DNA of 64,000 bases, taken from the NCBI RefSeq assembly GCF_001039355.2, contig NW_019775809.1, positions 141,191 to 205,190 of the forward strand. Direction: 5' to 3'. The notes beneath the pieces were generated by a model. The model saw only the letters and a list, made by a program, of their open reading frames with translations. It did not search any database and was not told the DNA's origin. Below are positions 1-14,300 of this stretch, piece by piece. Source of the stretch: Lingula anatina (Eukaryota; Brachiopoda; Lingulata; Lingulida; Lingulidae). The translations under genes were made by a program, and so were the position numbers. Within the stretch, counting starts at the first letter, position 1, and each line of letters starts with the position of its first letter.

Positions 1-72
1 TAGTCAAAGATAAAATAAAAGGTACCAGTAGTTAAAGGTAGCTATCAAGAAAAATGTTTAAAAAATTCTCAC

Positions 73-3000
73 CAGGAAGACAAACTTCATTATCATCTTC
101 ATCAACTTCTCTTAGCACCTTCCCCAGTCTACATCTCACTTTCCCTGTATTACTGACATCAGCTGCATCCAGTGCAGAGCACTCTCCAATTGGAACTATA
201 TTGTAGACAGAGAGAGGAATAGGGTATTCCATTATTTTATCTCCACAATCACGGACCTGTTTGGCTGTCAACACTTCCTTTGCCAAGGTCATACGGTAGA
301 AATGGTAACCAAAGCTCATCTTCTGATGAACCTGGAAAAAACCATAGGTTCTTCTATTAGATGAAAGAGCTTCATTTGAAGTGGTAAAGCAAATGTTTTG
401 TATTTCAATTGTAATTTGTTTTTAAAGACTTGTATACAACCTGTGACTTTATGACTTTATGCATAACATACAATTGAACTGTTTGTGTCCTTAAGGCCTG
501 CAGTCACAATGTCGGCGATCTGTCGGGGATTAGTTTTGGCCGGGGGTCGTCATAGAAAATAAAGAATCCTTGAACAATCCTAGCAATAATCCTAATAAAA
601 GTGGAGCAGTCACATTGTCTGAGATTTTTTCAAGGATTTTGACCCGGTTTTGTCGAAAAATCGTGGGATTAGCCTCCGATCGCCTCCGATTATATCTCCG
701 ATGATGCACTGCAGCAAGAGCGTCTCAAACTTTTAGCAATCCGGTCGGAGGCGCCCTTATATACACGTCGATTTACTACGATTCCACCGTACGATTTGTC
801 GGAGACGATCACACAAAGCGTACGAATCGTCGCAGGGCTCCTCCGATTCAGTCGCTGGGCGCCGGAGACTACTCGCAGACACTGAATCTCAACCTGATTT
901 TCCAATCCCACACAGAATATTGCGACTAGTCACAGATTATTCGGAGGACGCCTCCGATTAATCGGAGGGCATCGTAGGTCATCGGAGATTGTGTCTGGGA
1001 TGCCCAAAATGGGTGAAAAATCTTGCGAGCAATCTTAAAATTTTAAGTTGAAAGTTGGTGACCGCGACGGGTGTGGCGATGTCTAAAAAATCTGCGACAA
1101 CCCGCAGGCATCCGGAGAGCACCTCCGACGGGTGCAAAATCGTGAGATCTGTCTCAAGATTTTGGTCATCGGAGATTGTGTCTGGGATGCCCAAAATGGG
1201 TGAAAAATGTTGCGAGCAATCTTAAAATTTTAAGTTGAAAGTTGGGGACCATGACGGGTGTGGCGATGTCTAAAAAATCTGCGACAACCCGCAGGCGTCC
1301 GGAGAGCACCTCCGACGGGTGCAAAATCGTGAGATCTGTCTCAAGATTTTGTTCAAATTTCCCGGGTTTTACCCATCCCCGATGCATCGCAACTGATTTG
1401 TGACTGGGCCTTTACTCAAACATTCCAAATATCATTAGATTTTTATTATTTATTAACATTATATTGTATTTTTTTATTTTTTTGTTATTGCATACCCTGT
1501 TTATATCCATGGACAAAGAAACTTGTTCAAATTCCACACGTGTGTAATACCCACAGAGAGGTATTGAAAGTGCAGTAATATTGGGACTGAGGTCATTTTG
1601 TTGGAACCAATAATATAAACCACCTTCAACAATTGTTAGGCATCCATTGGAGAAGTTTGCAGGTCGAGAGAAAGTTACCACTGTTTTTACATTATATCCT
1701 GTAATAAACAGAACAAATATCACAGTTACATGAACAGTTGGCATGACACACATCCATATCTCAGTAAATAGTCCTTGACATGTTCTTCATTTTTGAAAGC
1801 CCCACCATACTACCCTTAAACAATGTAGAATTTATCCAGAGATAATAACGTAACTATCCACAATGTCAACAAAAATTTGTATGTAATGTCCAGAGTTAAA
1901 GCTTGCCTTAGCTTTAGTAGGGCTCACCCATCCAGCAGTGTGCCAAGTAAGGTCATGGTTAAAAGACTTCATTTTTGTCAACTTTGACCATGTGTTGGCT
2001 TAACATTTAAAAAAGTTAATGTAAGGAAGACTAGCATGCAACATCTCTATTTATATCTTGTATATTTATTGGGTTTATATTGCTGCATTATTTACCTGGT
2101 GTTTCTCCCTCTGGTGAGGGTGTAGGTGAAGGAGCTGTCAAATGGAAATCAATGTGAAAGATTTTAAATCAATATATACCTGTACTAGTCTTTTTTAACT
2201 TCAAATAGAATGAGTTTTGCAGTTTGAACTAACAACTGCTGATTTCTTTTTATTTGCATAACTAAAATAATAATACGGCTATAAAAGTTAAGGACTTTTA
2301 GTATTCTGCCCTTCTGCGTCTAATTTTGATTAATTAACGGCTTTTATTGTGAAACAAAAGTAATTGAAATAGAACTAACACTAAATTGAATGCACTTTTA
2401 TGAAAATACATGTGGCTGTTCTCTATCTAAAATAATTATTATACTAAACACTCTTGCATGAGATTGTTGTGCAACTTACTTGGAGTGGGTGTGGGTTCAG
2501 CTGAAACCAAAGAGAAATGATCACATTAAGGCTATCAAGTAATGTTCTACACTTTGAAATAAATATGTACTTAACTATATGCTTTATGGATTCTTTCATA
2601 TTGATCCATCAATACAATTGCTCAGAACCAAGACTAAACTTATATTTGAGTAAAAAACTATTAGTGTTCTTCATATTTAGAGATATTAATTCTGCCTAAA
2701 ACAGTATTTTAGGAAATTTAAACGTTAATTTTTTAATATAGTGAAAATGACAATGCTATACATGTACATGTATATACACCAATGAAACACACACATGGGT
2801 AACATTTGTCTCTATCCACAGGGTATTATCTACCTTGGTAATACCAGGTACTACATTTTTCTCTATCCACAGAGTATTACCTACCTGGGTAACATTTGTC
2901 TTCATCCTCAGAGTAATCTGATCCCTCATTATAACAGATTTTCTCCTCAGTGTCCAAGATTTGAGACAGAGAGCCACTGAGATCTGGACAGAAGCCATTG

Positions 3001-6000
3001 GTCTGGTTGTTCATGCCTAGAAAATGGAAATTTAAACGTTAATTTTTTAATATAGTGAAAATGACAATGCTATACATGTACATGTATATACACCAATGAA
3101 ACACACACATGGGTAACATTTGTCTCTATCCACAGGGTATTATCTACCTTGGTAATACCAGGTACTGCATTTGTCTCTATCCACAGAGTATTACCTACCT
3201 GGGTAACATTTGTCTTCATCCTCAGAATAATCTGATCCCTCATTATAACAGATTTTCTCCTCAGTGTCCAAGATTTGAGACAGAGAGCCACTGAGATCTG
3301 GACAGAAGCCATTGGTCTGGTTGTTCATGCCTAGAAAATGGAAGAGATCTTTTGTGGTAGAGCATTTTATTTTTGCATTACCTTATACAGGTGTCAGTCT
3401 ATCCACAATCTACGAAAGACTTGGCAGCCTGACCAGTGGGTGTAAGTATTTCTTATGACAGATTATTTTGTATGTTTGGAATCATGTACTACCCCAGCAG
3501 ACAAACGACACTGATTCACCATTGAATCAACGTTAATTTTGGTGGATCAACGTAGAATTAATGTCGTTTGCCTGCTGGGACGTATCTCTAATTTCAGCAC
3601 AAATTCAGCTCCATACATTATTTAACAGAAAAAACATATCAGTATTGCCCATTTGCATATCAATGTGAGAGACTGTAACTAAACTAATTATATTTCAAGG
3701 GCAGTCATTGTTAATTTGACTAAAGATTAAATTACCTATTTACATATCAATCGGAGATAATCAAAGCTGTCAACATAACTCACCTGCCAGTAATTTCCCA
3801 AGGGGAAGATCACCTTTAAATGCCAGAGAAAAGTTGCGTGCACACTCTATGTACTTATCCTTGGGAATATCTTTATGTTGGACTAGTACACCTTTAACTT
3901 GACAGAAGCCCTTAAATAAAAATGCTATTCTATTATCAAAGTAAAAAGCATAGTTCCAGAAACATGGTAAACATACATGTGCTTTTATTTACACCTGAAA
4001 AATATATCATACTCATCATGTTTAATTGCAAGCAGACTCAATTTACGGCGTATCCTCAAAAGTAACTTACCATATTTAAGGTGACAGAATGACAAGTCAC
4101 AACTGGCAGACCAGGAGGTCTAAATATTGTGTAGTCATCAGAGTTACAAGCCTGTCTCACCAAGTCACCAAGATTGACAGAATAAGCTACAAATCGTTGA
4201 TCCATGATGTTGCTATAATACTGCCAACAGCTCTTGGGTGTTGATGTATTTCCTGATGATGTCACATTAAACTGGAGTGTTAGCACTTTGGATGGAACTG
4301 AAATTATAGAAAATATGACAAAAATTAACAATTGATTTCATTGAAGACTCTTGAACAAGGGATTTTTTTATTTACTGAGTGCAGGACATATACTTTATAA
4401 GTCAAGGAAATAAAACTACATTTACTTTTTTGAATCGAGGAGTGAAAGTACATGTGTGACAATCTCACTAAATAGAGAGGCAGTTAATGATTTCTTTATT
4501 TTCTCAAGAATAATTGATCAATCAAATAATGGATAATTATGGGACCAAGAATGACTTTCCTTGGTCAAGGATATTGCTCATAGGTATTTTAGACATGGTA
4601 AAAGGTGGTTAAAGACACTCACCTGGTAGACAAACTCCATCATTTTCATCACCATCTTCTTTGACCACCTTTCCAATTCTACACCTCACTGTCCCATTGT
4701 GTCTGACATCAGTTGCACCCAGAGCAGGGCATTTCCTGGTTGCAGTTACATTGTAAGGAGCAGGGTTTGCTTCAAAGTATTCCATGATTTTATTTCCACA
4801 ATCACGAACCTTTTTGGCTGTCAACACTTCTTTTGGAAATGTCATATTGTAGAAGTGATAACCAAACTTCATCTTCTGGTAAACCTGGAGAAATAATAGT
4901 TACACATTCTTAGTATTGGTGAACTGGCTTCATTTTGAGTGTTAAATTGTGTGTTTAGAAAATTTTATAGTCATTAAAAATATATATACATTTTCTATCA
5001 TTGTCTCTGCATGAATTTTGTATATTGTCAAACAACCCAAATCTTTTACTAACTGTCTTTTATTTTTTCATATTTTATTTGTTTTTAATGAAATAAAATG
5101 AAAAATAATGTTTACTAAATAAATTCCAATTTTCTTGGGGGAATATGCATCAATACTGGAACATTATACTATGTTGATATGAAAATTTTTGCAATATTTA
5201 TTGAGTCATAACTGCCTACCTTATTTCCATCCATGGTGAAGGTAAGTCCCTCAAATACCACTCGTGTGTGGTATGAGTCACAAATACTTCTTGAAAGATT
5301 AGTTATATTGACACTGATATCATTTTGCTGGAACCAGTAATTTGTAGCACTTTCAATGGCCTGTACGCATTCGTTGGAGAAGTTTGCCGGTCGCGAAAAA
5401 GTTGCCACTGTTGTTACTTTATAGCCTATAATAAAAAACAATTATCAGGTTACTTAAGGATTGCGAGGAAAGTTGGAGCAAATATATCACGCTTCACTAA
5501 TATGATGCAGTCCCCAAGATCATTTCCATAATTCTTCATACAGGTCAACACTGTTTCTATTAAATGTTGGTCAATGGAAGACAACATTTCCTTTATATAA
5601 AGGTTTGATTAATCAAGGTCAACAATGACCCCTCATTGGATTAATGTGGTATGCTATCTGTGACCAATTCACTTGCTTTAGTCCATGCATTCACTAACCT
5701 GGTGTTTCCCCTTTGGACTCTCTGAGACCACCTGCAATGATAAAAATAGTTGTCTTATCAACTTTTGCTTTTAGGGTGGAGTAGTCATCATTTTACTTTA
5801 TCACAATGTGCACATTTAAAAAAAGTTGGTATACAGTATTCTGTGAGACAGAGGACATAAAAATTGTATAATTATTATGAAAATATCCAATATACCAGTA
5901 GTTGACCCAGTGTGACATGACAGAGAGTCCCTAATGCTAGAGTCCGGTTACCACTAATTTGCATAGGTAAGCTTAACCCCAAAACTTGACCCACTTACGT

Positions 6001-6977
6001 CAAGCTAACCCTAATTTTTAAAAGTAAATGTAGGGTAAACTCTCCATTAACCTCAGTTTTGTCACACTGGCATTGGGTGGTCAGTCACTTACCAATTGGG
6101 GTGGTTGGTTTTGTACCAGGTGGGGTGGTTGGTTTTGTACCAGGTGGGGTGGTTGGTCCTGTACCCATTGTGGTGGTAGGTCTTGTACCAGGTGAGGTGG
6201 ACGGTTTTGTACCAGGTGGGGTGGTCGGCCCTGTACCAGGTGGAGTGGTCGGTTTTGTACTAGGTGGAGTGGTCGGCCCTGTACCAGGTGGAGTGGTCGG
6301 TCCTGTACCAGGTGAGGTGGTCGGTTTTGTACTAGGTGGAGTGGTCGGCCCTGTACCAGGTGGGGTGGTCAGCCCTGTACCAGGTGTGGTGGTTGGTTTT
6401 GTACTAGGTGGAGTGGTCGACCCTGTACCAGGTGGAGTGGTCGGTCCTGTACCAGTTTGGGTGGTCGGTCTTGTACTAGTAACAGTTGGTGTGGTTGGTA
6501 GTGTACCGACGGAGGTGGTCTGTCTTATACCAGACATAGTAGTTCCCGTTGTTGTGACTGTATTTGTAGTAGCTGCTGTTGTTGTTGATGCTGTACTAGT
6601 TGTATTACTTGTTAGAGTTCCAGTTGTTGTCACTGTTGTACTAGTTGTATCACTGGTTTGAGCTGGAGTTGTTGTCGTCGTACTGGTTGTTGTACTAGTT
6701 GTAGTTGTAGGTCTTATTTGGCACTGCACGCCAGAGTAACCCACTAGACAATGACACAGGAACCCATTGATCATATCTGTACAGTTACCGCCATATTTGC
6801 ATGGGTTTGATCTGCATTCATCAATTTCTGAATATGAAGTAAAAAAAAAAGAAAAAATCACTCAATGTCACTCAGGGCATAGATAAAAAGAGCACGGGTA
6901 AAGGGTGTCCAAATAAAATTTTGAAATGTCATATATGATGAAATCCATATATTCTACAAGATGTGATCATTTATCTA

Positions 6978-7019
<42 letters not shown>

Positions 7020-10000
7020 CCTAAATGCATCAGGTTCTGGTAAGGACAGTAATGATCTTGTCCTGCATATCAAACTTATATTATATGGAGACATCTGAAA
7101 AATTTACAACATCACATATTTTCTCTAAATATGCTTTCCTAATTCAGTCCTATTAGAAGACAACTGGTGTGGACGTTTCCATCAATGATACCAAGGAAAA
7201 GTGTTAAATGATTTAGTTAAAATTTAACAGCTAGGTCTGTACATGTACTAGTAGGTAGAGTGGTCCTCCAAACCTTCAATGATGACAGTGTCAGTGACAA
7301 GAAGTAGACAGTGACATCCACTATGATGATGACAATAAAATGGCTTTCATACCTGTTTCACAGTCCTTCCCTCTATATCCAGGTAAGCAGTCACATCTGT
7401 ACTTCTTTTTCATGTTCTTACAGGTGGCGTTGTTTTGGCAGGGATCCTCCTGACAATAATTGATCTCTGAAATAAATAAATTAGTAAATATATAAATGAA
7501 CATACGGTAAATAAAGTGTTACCTTGACAACTTAACAGGTTCTCTTTCAGAGGGGATAAAAGGTGACCTTGTTACGGCTGAGGTCCTTTCAAATAAATAT
7601 TTTTGCCTTTAAATTTTATTTTTTGTTTCACTTTCAAATAAATTTTACAGGTATGTACAAAATTGCAAAAATCACCAGACAAATTCTTGTTTGCTTTATA
7701 AAATACCCACACATATTACATTCGTTTGAAAGTATACTGTCAAAATTGCATATTTACATGTAAAATTACTGTCTATAGCCATAACTAAACCATGGAAATA
7801 CTAGCATGGGTATCGAACTAGCATGAGCATGGGTATCAAATATTGCCAAATCCGTACCTTCTACCTTCAAAGTCTCTTTTTGTGCTTTTTTGAGTAAACT
7901 GAAGCCTGATTTGCCATCATCTGGGGCTTTCTGAACCTCTTCGATTACAACAACTAAAAGGTGCAACAATAATTGGACCACGTTCACCTGGAATTTGACA
8001 TTTACAGTTTTAATATTTAAAGGAACTCTGGGTAAAAAGACATTGAACTGTTGGCTTTGTAGAAAAGGTAGAAAGTTATTGCCTCATTTGCACATACGGT
8101 ATGCTCTGCTTTCAAAACAGATTATTTTAAATATGAATAAAAAAAACAAGAATAAAAATGTGTAATATCCACCAAAGTAATAACAATTACACGGTAGGTT
8201 TGCAGTATACAGGTTCAACTGTAGAATACCTAAGGAGCAGTCACTGTCAGCGTGTGCCTCAATAATAAATAAGAAATTATGTTACATGAATATTAATTGG
8301 TAGCTCATATCACACATCAGTCATTACAACAGAAAGCAGGGGGTTCAGGGTCAACCCCACCAGCACCACTATTTTGTTACTGAGTGGTTTAAATGGGCTT
8401 CCTACGAGTCCTTCAGCATTGGTTCCAAATACAATACAAATTTACAGTGAAACTGACAGTGGAGAGAGGGATATACAAGTACTTGTATAAGTAAAAGTGT
8501 ATTTAATGACTTGTTATGCATGCATGGGGGTATTTCATAATATATTGCACCCAAAGTATAACAAATTCACCAGAAGTAGGCAATATCTTATTTTGACAAA
8601 GGTCCACAGAAGATTGTGGTAAAGTTTTAGCGTACGTACCGAGGTAGGCCGTGGCGGGGCTATTGTGGACGTATTCCCTGTAGTGTTGTCCGCATAAGAC
8701 ATAGTCTCAGCGACGGCAACAACTTCTACTTTAAGGTATGCCATAAAGAAGAAGACGTATAAACTTCCATTCCTATAATAATCAAATGAAAAAAATCATG
8801 ATATGTTTTATAAAATAATAGTTGGAGAATGTGCGTATTGATCAGCGACATTTGGAAGACATTTAAAATCTTTTTCGTCCTTAAAATCTTTAAAAAGATA
8901 AATGAAAGAGCTAAACATAGGTAGGCCTACTCAAAATTGTCAAAAAATCTATCACTACTTCAGAACAAACTGTGGAGTGAGATGGTGATTGTGCGTTCAT
9001 AGGTATGTTTAAGCATGTGCTCAGTTCACGAACCTTTTCCTTAAGGAATATATATTTAACACAACACCTAATAAGGTGTATGGTCAATAAAGCAAACAGT
9101 GTGTTCATTATCATTGTTATTATGTGATTTTTTTCTTTTTCTTTCTTTCTTCTTTTTATGATGTTTGATTAAAAAAAAAGAAAAGCAAAGCAAAACATTT
9201 CAAGTTAAAGGTATATTTGAAGCGAGAGAAACATTATGGTGGCATTTGTCTTGGCTTGGTGCCCATAATTATTTGACATGAGTGCTTGCTTAATATCCAT
9301 CTTTAACAATCTGTGATGTAAGTGATTAAATAAATAAAATTCAAACTTACCTTACTTCTGTTACTTCACATGTTGGCTGACTTTCATTTAGAGGTCCATT
9401 CTTATATGCTGCCACTATCTAATCCATAACAAATTTTATAATGTTAATTTTATCTGTTCAATCTATTTAGTTGCCCTTAACATGTATACATATACTAAAC
9501 ACAAACTAGTGTGAATATTTTAATGTTGTGGTCTTGAGAATGCATTACTACATGCCATACCTTGACAAAATAAGTACTTCTGTAGATTAATGAAAAGATA
9601 ATACAGCAAAGCATGTCTTTGTTTAGAAATAATTACTACAAATATATTTGAATTATATAAACGAAATTTGAAATGACGCTCAATCGGAAGTAAAAACGAG
9701 GAGTGACATAAGAACGATTTCAGTTTATACGCTTGTCAGATGCATGGTCGTACTGGTAGCCGGTGGAACAGGAATGGTTATCCTAGCAATAAATTCAGGG
9801 ATCCCGGGCCGTATGATTAGTACAAATTAGGGTTAATCGGAGTATTGGAATTACTGGTAGTATATGAGACAAATGTCACTTGTACAAAGTGAAAAGGAAG
9901 GACCACGGTCCATAGATTACTACCATTCCTGTCTTTCCGGTTTGACAACGAAAATTGCCATCACTCAGATGCAATCAATGGGATCAGCTTTATTCCTTGA

Positions 10001-11319
10001 CAAGTCTCCTCGAGCTGCTAGGGGGTAACTAACTCACGCGTGCGCTCGGCTTATTTACCCCCTCGAGCAGGCATGTCAGGCAATTAGGCCGATCTGAATG
10101 TGCCCTAATTATTCTACATGACAAACTATCACCTCTTTACAGAAGTCCTCAGTGAAGTTCTTGTATTCCTGGGAGGAAGTATTGGTCAACTCCGCCGTGA
10201 ACTCAGAGTCTATTTTCATTGTGTTGTTTGTTACAACTGAAAAAAATATTGGCCATCATTTGTTTATAGTTGTTTCGTTTAATTACACATAAGTTTTCAA
10301 TTATTTGCATGTACAATCGACACTACAGTTGACGTTTTTATCTACGTGTAGCAAGAATGCTTCTAGTTGACATGCAATACGTTTACACGAAAATATGGGG
10401 CATGAAAACATGGGTTGTTGAACTGAAATTCTTAGAAAATAACGGTTGAAGTGTGATGTTGCTATGGAATTGTTGGATGTCGACATGGCATGTTTAATTG
10501 GAACAGTGACATTGGTATTTTAAAGTCCCGAAAGACTGATAAAAAAAATGAAAATTTCATTTAAGGATTATAATTGCAACAACCAGTGAACATAAATAAC
10601 TGCCCAAAAAATAACTACAAAACATCAATTTGCGTATCTGAATGTTTATATTCAACTTAACTTTATTTATCTTTTCATAACTTAGAGGGTCAAGCGGTCA
10701 AGCGGCTCACTTTGCCCCCCCCCCCCCCGCGGANATTTTATCTCTATTCTTTATCAATCATTTTGCTGAAATAATATAGTCAGTTTGTAATAAACAGGAA
10801 GCCAATACATACAACAATTAACAAGAAAAATGTACCTTGTTCTGGCTCCGGTGCCTCTGTGGTAAGTGGAAGCTCAGTTGTTGTCACCTCAGTTGTTGCA
10901 GATTCTGCAGTTGTAGGTTCTGCAGTACTAACGGCACTTGACGTGGTGTCTACTGTGGTACTCAGTGTAGGTGGTTGATTCGTGGATGTAGTACCTGTAG
11001 TACTTGTAGTGGGTGTAGTAGTTGTAGTAGGTGTAGTTGCTGTGGTAGGTGCAGATGTTGTAGTACCTGTAGTACTTGTAGTAGGTGTAGTTGCTGTGGT
11101 AGGTGCAGATGTTGTAGTACCTGTAGTACTTGTAGTGGGTGTAGTAGTTGTAGTAGGTGTAGTTGCTGTGGTTGGCGCGGATGTCGTAGTAGCTGCAGTA
11201 CTTGTAGTAGGCGTTGTTGCTGTAGTTGCTGTGGTGGTAGTTGTGGTTGTTGTTGTGGTGGTAGTTGTGGTTGGAGTTGGGGTGGCAGTAGATGTTGTAG
11301 TTGTTTCCGGAGGGACTGA

Positions 11320-11364
<45 letters not shown>

Positions 11365-14300
11365 TACATTATATATTTACTAGAGTGTAAAACCCATAAA
11401 GACTTTAGAAGACTTCACAGCACAAAAAAAACTATCTTAAGATAAAATTGTTTACAGATAACAATGTTTAAGAGATATAATAATCTAAATCGATTATAAG
11501 TTAAAAAGACAGAAAATAACATTACAGCTGTGCCATGACCGTTTGAAGTGATGCCTATACCACTTTCACTTTCATACCAGCATAACTGATTGTTTTCTGT
11601 CACACTTAAAATATCACTAAAGCATTTCTTCTTTAGTACAACCATTATAAAAATAATCCATGTGACATGGAAAAAAGATTTAAGTAATTACTAACACGTT
11701 GCATTTTAACTCTAATATTGCTCTTTACATATATTTTAGTTCGTCATAAAAACACTATTCCTGTTAATTTTAGCCCATGTTCATTTTGGAAATTTTAAAT
11801 GGGTCGCAATCTTTTTAGTTATGGTTCTGTTGTATTGAACGCTAAATAGGAAATGTTGAGTACTGAATTAAAAAAGAAGAGATTGTCTAATATACTTTAC
11901 AAAAACAACCCGTAAGACAGCAGGCAACAACAGAAACAACATTGAAGCAGAACGCAACTGCAGATGACTTACGTACCTTCAAATTTCAATGTTCCCTTGT
12001 CTATCTGGAGTCCAGAGAAAGCGAAGTTATCGTAGACAAAAGCTTTGTGTAGAATAGTTGCAGCCTGGGTTTTACTAATTCCAGGATTCCGAATCTTTGT
12101 GGAATCAAACCCTACGGTAAACCCTGCTGTCACACTGCCCGCCCTGTGGGTAGGTAAAAGGTAGTGTTGCAGTAGCAAATATATATACAGTGTATATATT
12201 AGATTTTTCCTTATTCTAAACGTTTAATCGGTTGTTAGAAGCGACAATTTGTAATTATGAGATGTAATCTTGAGTGCGATGCACTCACCTTTTCACTTCA
12301 AAATTCAACTTTGTGCACGCACACGTATAATTATATATTAAATGTTCAATAATGATATGACAGCTTTTAAGTCAAATGTAGCCTAAAAAATAAAACGATT
12401 TCCCAGTTATAATAACGAAACGTGAGAACCAAATATGCAACGTACTCTGTAACTGTCTACAGTTCAGCCTAAATACATGTATGCACATAAACATAGAAGA
12501 ACAAATAACTACAATGCGGCCCAAACATATGTGCAACGTACCTAAATCTGTCCACAGTACAGCTTTTATATATGTTCGCCATCACACTGGCCTTGTAAAT
12601 TTCTGCAACCTAAAATGGAATAAAAGAGTTATAGATTTTTATATATTTATTATGGCATATGCTGTAATTATATAACAATTTATAAGACATAGTTTTTCTA
12701 GACTTTAAATTTTCAAGATTTCGCATTATAGACACTCGTGACAATTAACTCTTTTACTTTTAGTACAAAGCGGGTTTATCTCAGTTGTATCAGGACTGTA
12801 GCCAGTTATTTTAAAGGAGGAGTTCTTTCTTTAAAAAATGGTGGACCCTTTCACGGCGGCGAAACATTTTATCACAGAGACTGCCGTAGATCAACGTTTT
12901 CATTAAGAGCGGGTCTTTTCTCGACCAAAATGCGGTTGCTCTCCCCCCACCCCCTCCATCCCCGACCTACCCACCCCTACGTACCCCGTTACAAATCTGG
13001 GTGGCCAGCGCTCTGTAGGTGGTCGATGAGGGGTCGTTGTGTGCCGCAGTAAAGACCACATTGGTCAAGGTGATTTCCCCGGTCAAGGTGAGGGGGGACA
13101 CTGGAAATATAGTTATCATAATTAACTTAGACCCCATTCCCGCAGATTTTAGATCGATCTATCCCTGTGGGGAGTCTCACTAGATTACTGCATGTCAGCT
13201 TAGCCGGCTTAAATGTCAGTCCCTCCTACTAAAAGCTGTAAGGGGGTAATTAACTACCGTGAGCGCTCGGCTGACTGCAATTTAGCGTGAACCCACCTGG
13301 AGTTAGGTCGATCTAGATGGATCGATCTAAAACTATGGGAATGCAGTCTTAGGCTTGATCATACCCTGCACCATTACGGTCTGTAGGTTCATTTGACCTG
13401 CATTGCGAAAATACTGTAGGTGCGTTTAAATTGGCATATTTAAAGGGGACACCAAATTCATTATTTGACGTTCAAATCATACTGTTGATCGATATGATAG
13501 CTTGAAGAGTACAGTAAAAATGAAACTTTGCCTAATAAACTAAAAATGTGGTATTGCTCTTTTTAAAAACTGGATGCACTTATTTTTGTATTACAATTGT
13601 ACCCAAATATCCATTCCAACAGCTAATATTATGTCGATGACAATTTTTGATTACATTGATATTAAAATCTTTCCTATAATCGTCCCCTGTTAAATACACA
13701 AGTGACAAAATTTCTTAAAGGTAGTGGTAGATCAGAAAACGTAAAGTAACCAATACTTATATCAGTTCAATTTTTGAGGATATTCAAAAAGAAATACACT
13801 GATCATCAGACATGCAAGTAAATATTAGTTACAACATAAATCAATGCACTTACCCGATCCTGTATATGGGATATCACTTTGAGCTGAGAATGATACAAAG
13901 AAAATATTATTGATGACCGTGCACATGTAAACATTCATGAATTTCAAATATATTGGTAAAATTGAGTTTCGACATTAAAAAACACAGTTTAAAGGATAAA
14001 AAATTGTAAATTATTTAAGACAAGACGTCAAGAAATTAACTTGTCTTAAAATTATTGTCTTAAAGTTAAAAAAATCCTGTCAGGATCTATAGTTATGAGA
14101 CAACAGAGACAGAAACTGGTTGACCCCTATCCGCTATTACACGAACGTCCGCTGTCTGTTTTGTTATCCGTTACGAGAGAAAAAAACGGATACTCACTTG
14201 CAAACACAATTGCAGCAGCTGTCACACCTATGAGTACCAGGGCCACAAAAAATATCAGGACAACCATTCTTCCGCTACAAGAGCGCCTTTTCGTCTTCCC

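Larger units (their letters stand above)
73..2500 (-). other. Second array of the unrecognised module (exons 21-24), continuing left
   Basis: Two tiny Pro-rich linker exons (2480-2500, AEPTPTP; 2096-2134, ending PEGETPG) lead into exon 1496-1698 ([20 protein letters not shown]) and exon 73-331 ([20 protein letters not shown], ending VCLPGE). These repeat exons 5220-5425 and 4623-4884 in order, phase and sequence. The linker ending ETPG also matches the earlier linker exon at 5699-5731 (ESKGETPG). The cassette therefore starts a second full cycle as the window ends. Confidence 0.75.

Noticed and set aside
6059-6661. 200-codon Val/Gly-rich open frame on the plus strand
   Set aside because: It is the complement of the Thr/Pro repeat exon of the mucin-like gene. 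The period of the repeat keeps the opposite strand open.
10975-11383. Cys/Ser-rich and Val-rich open frames on the plus strand
   Set aside because: Both are other readings of the Thr-rich stalk exon and the adjoining (AAT)n tract.
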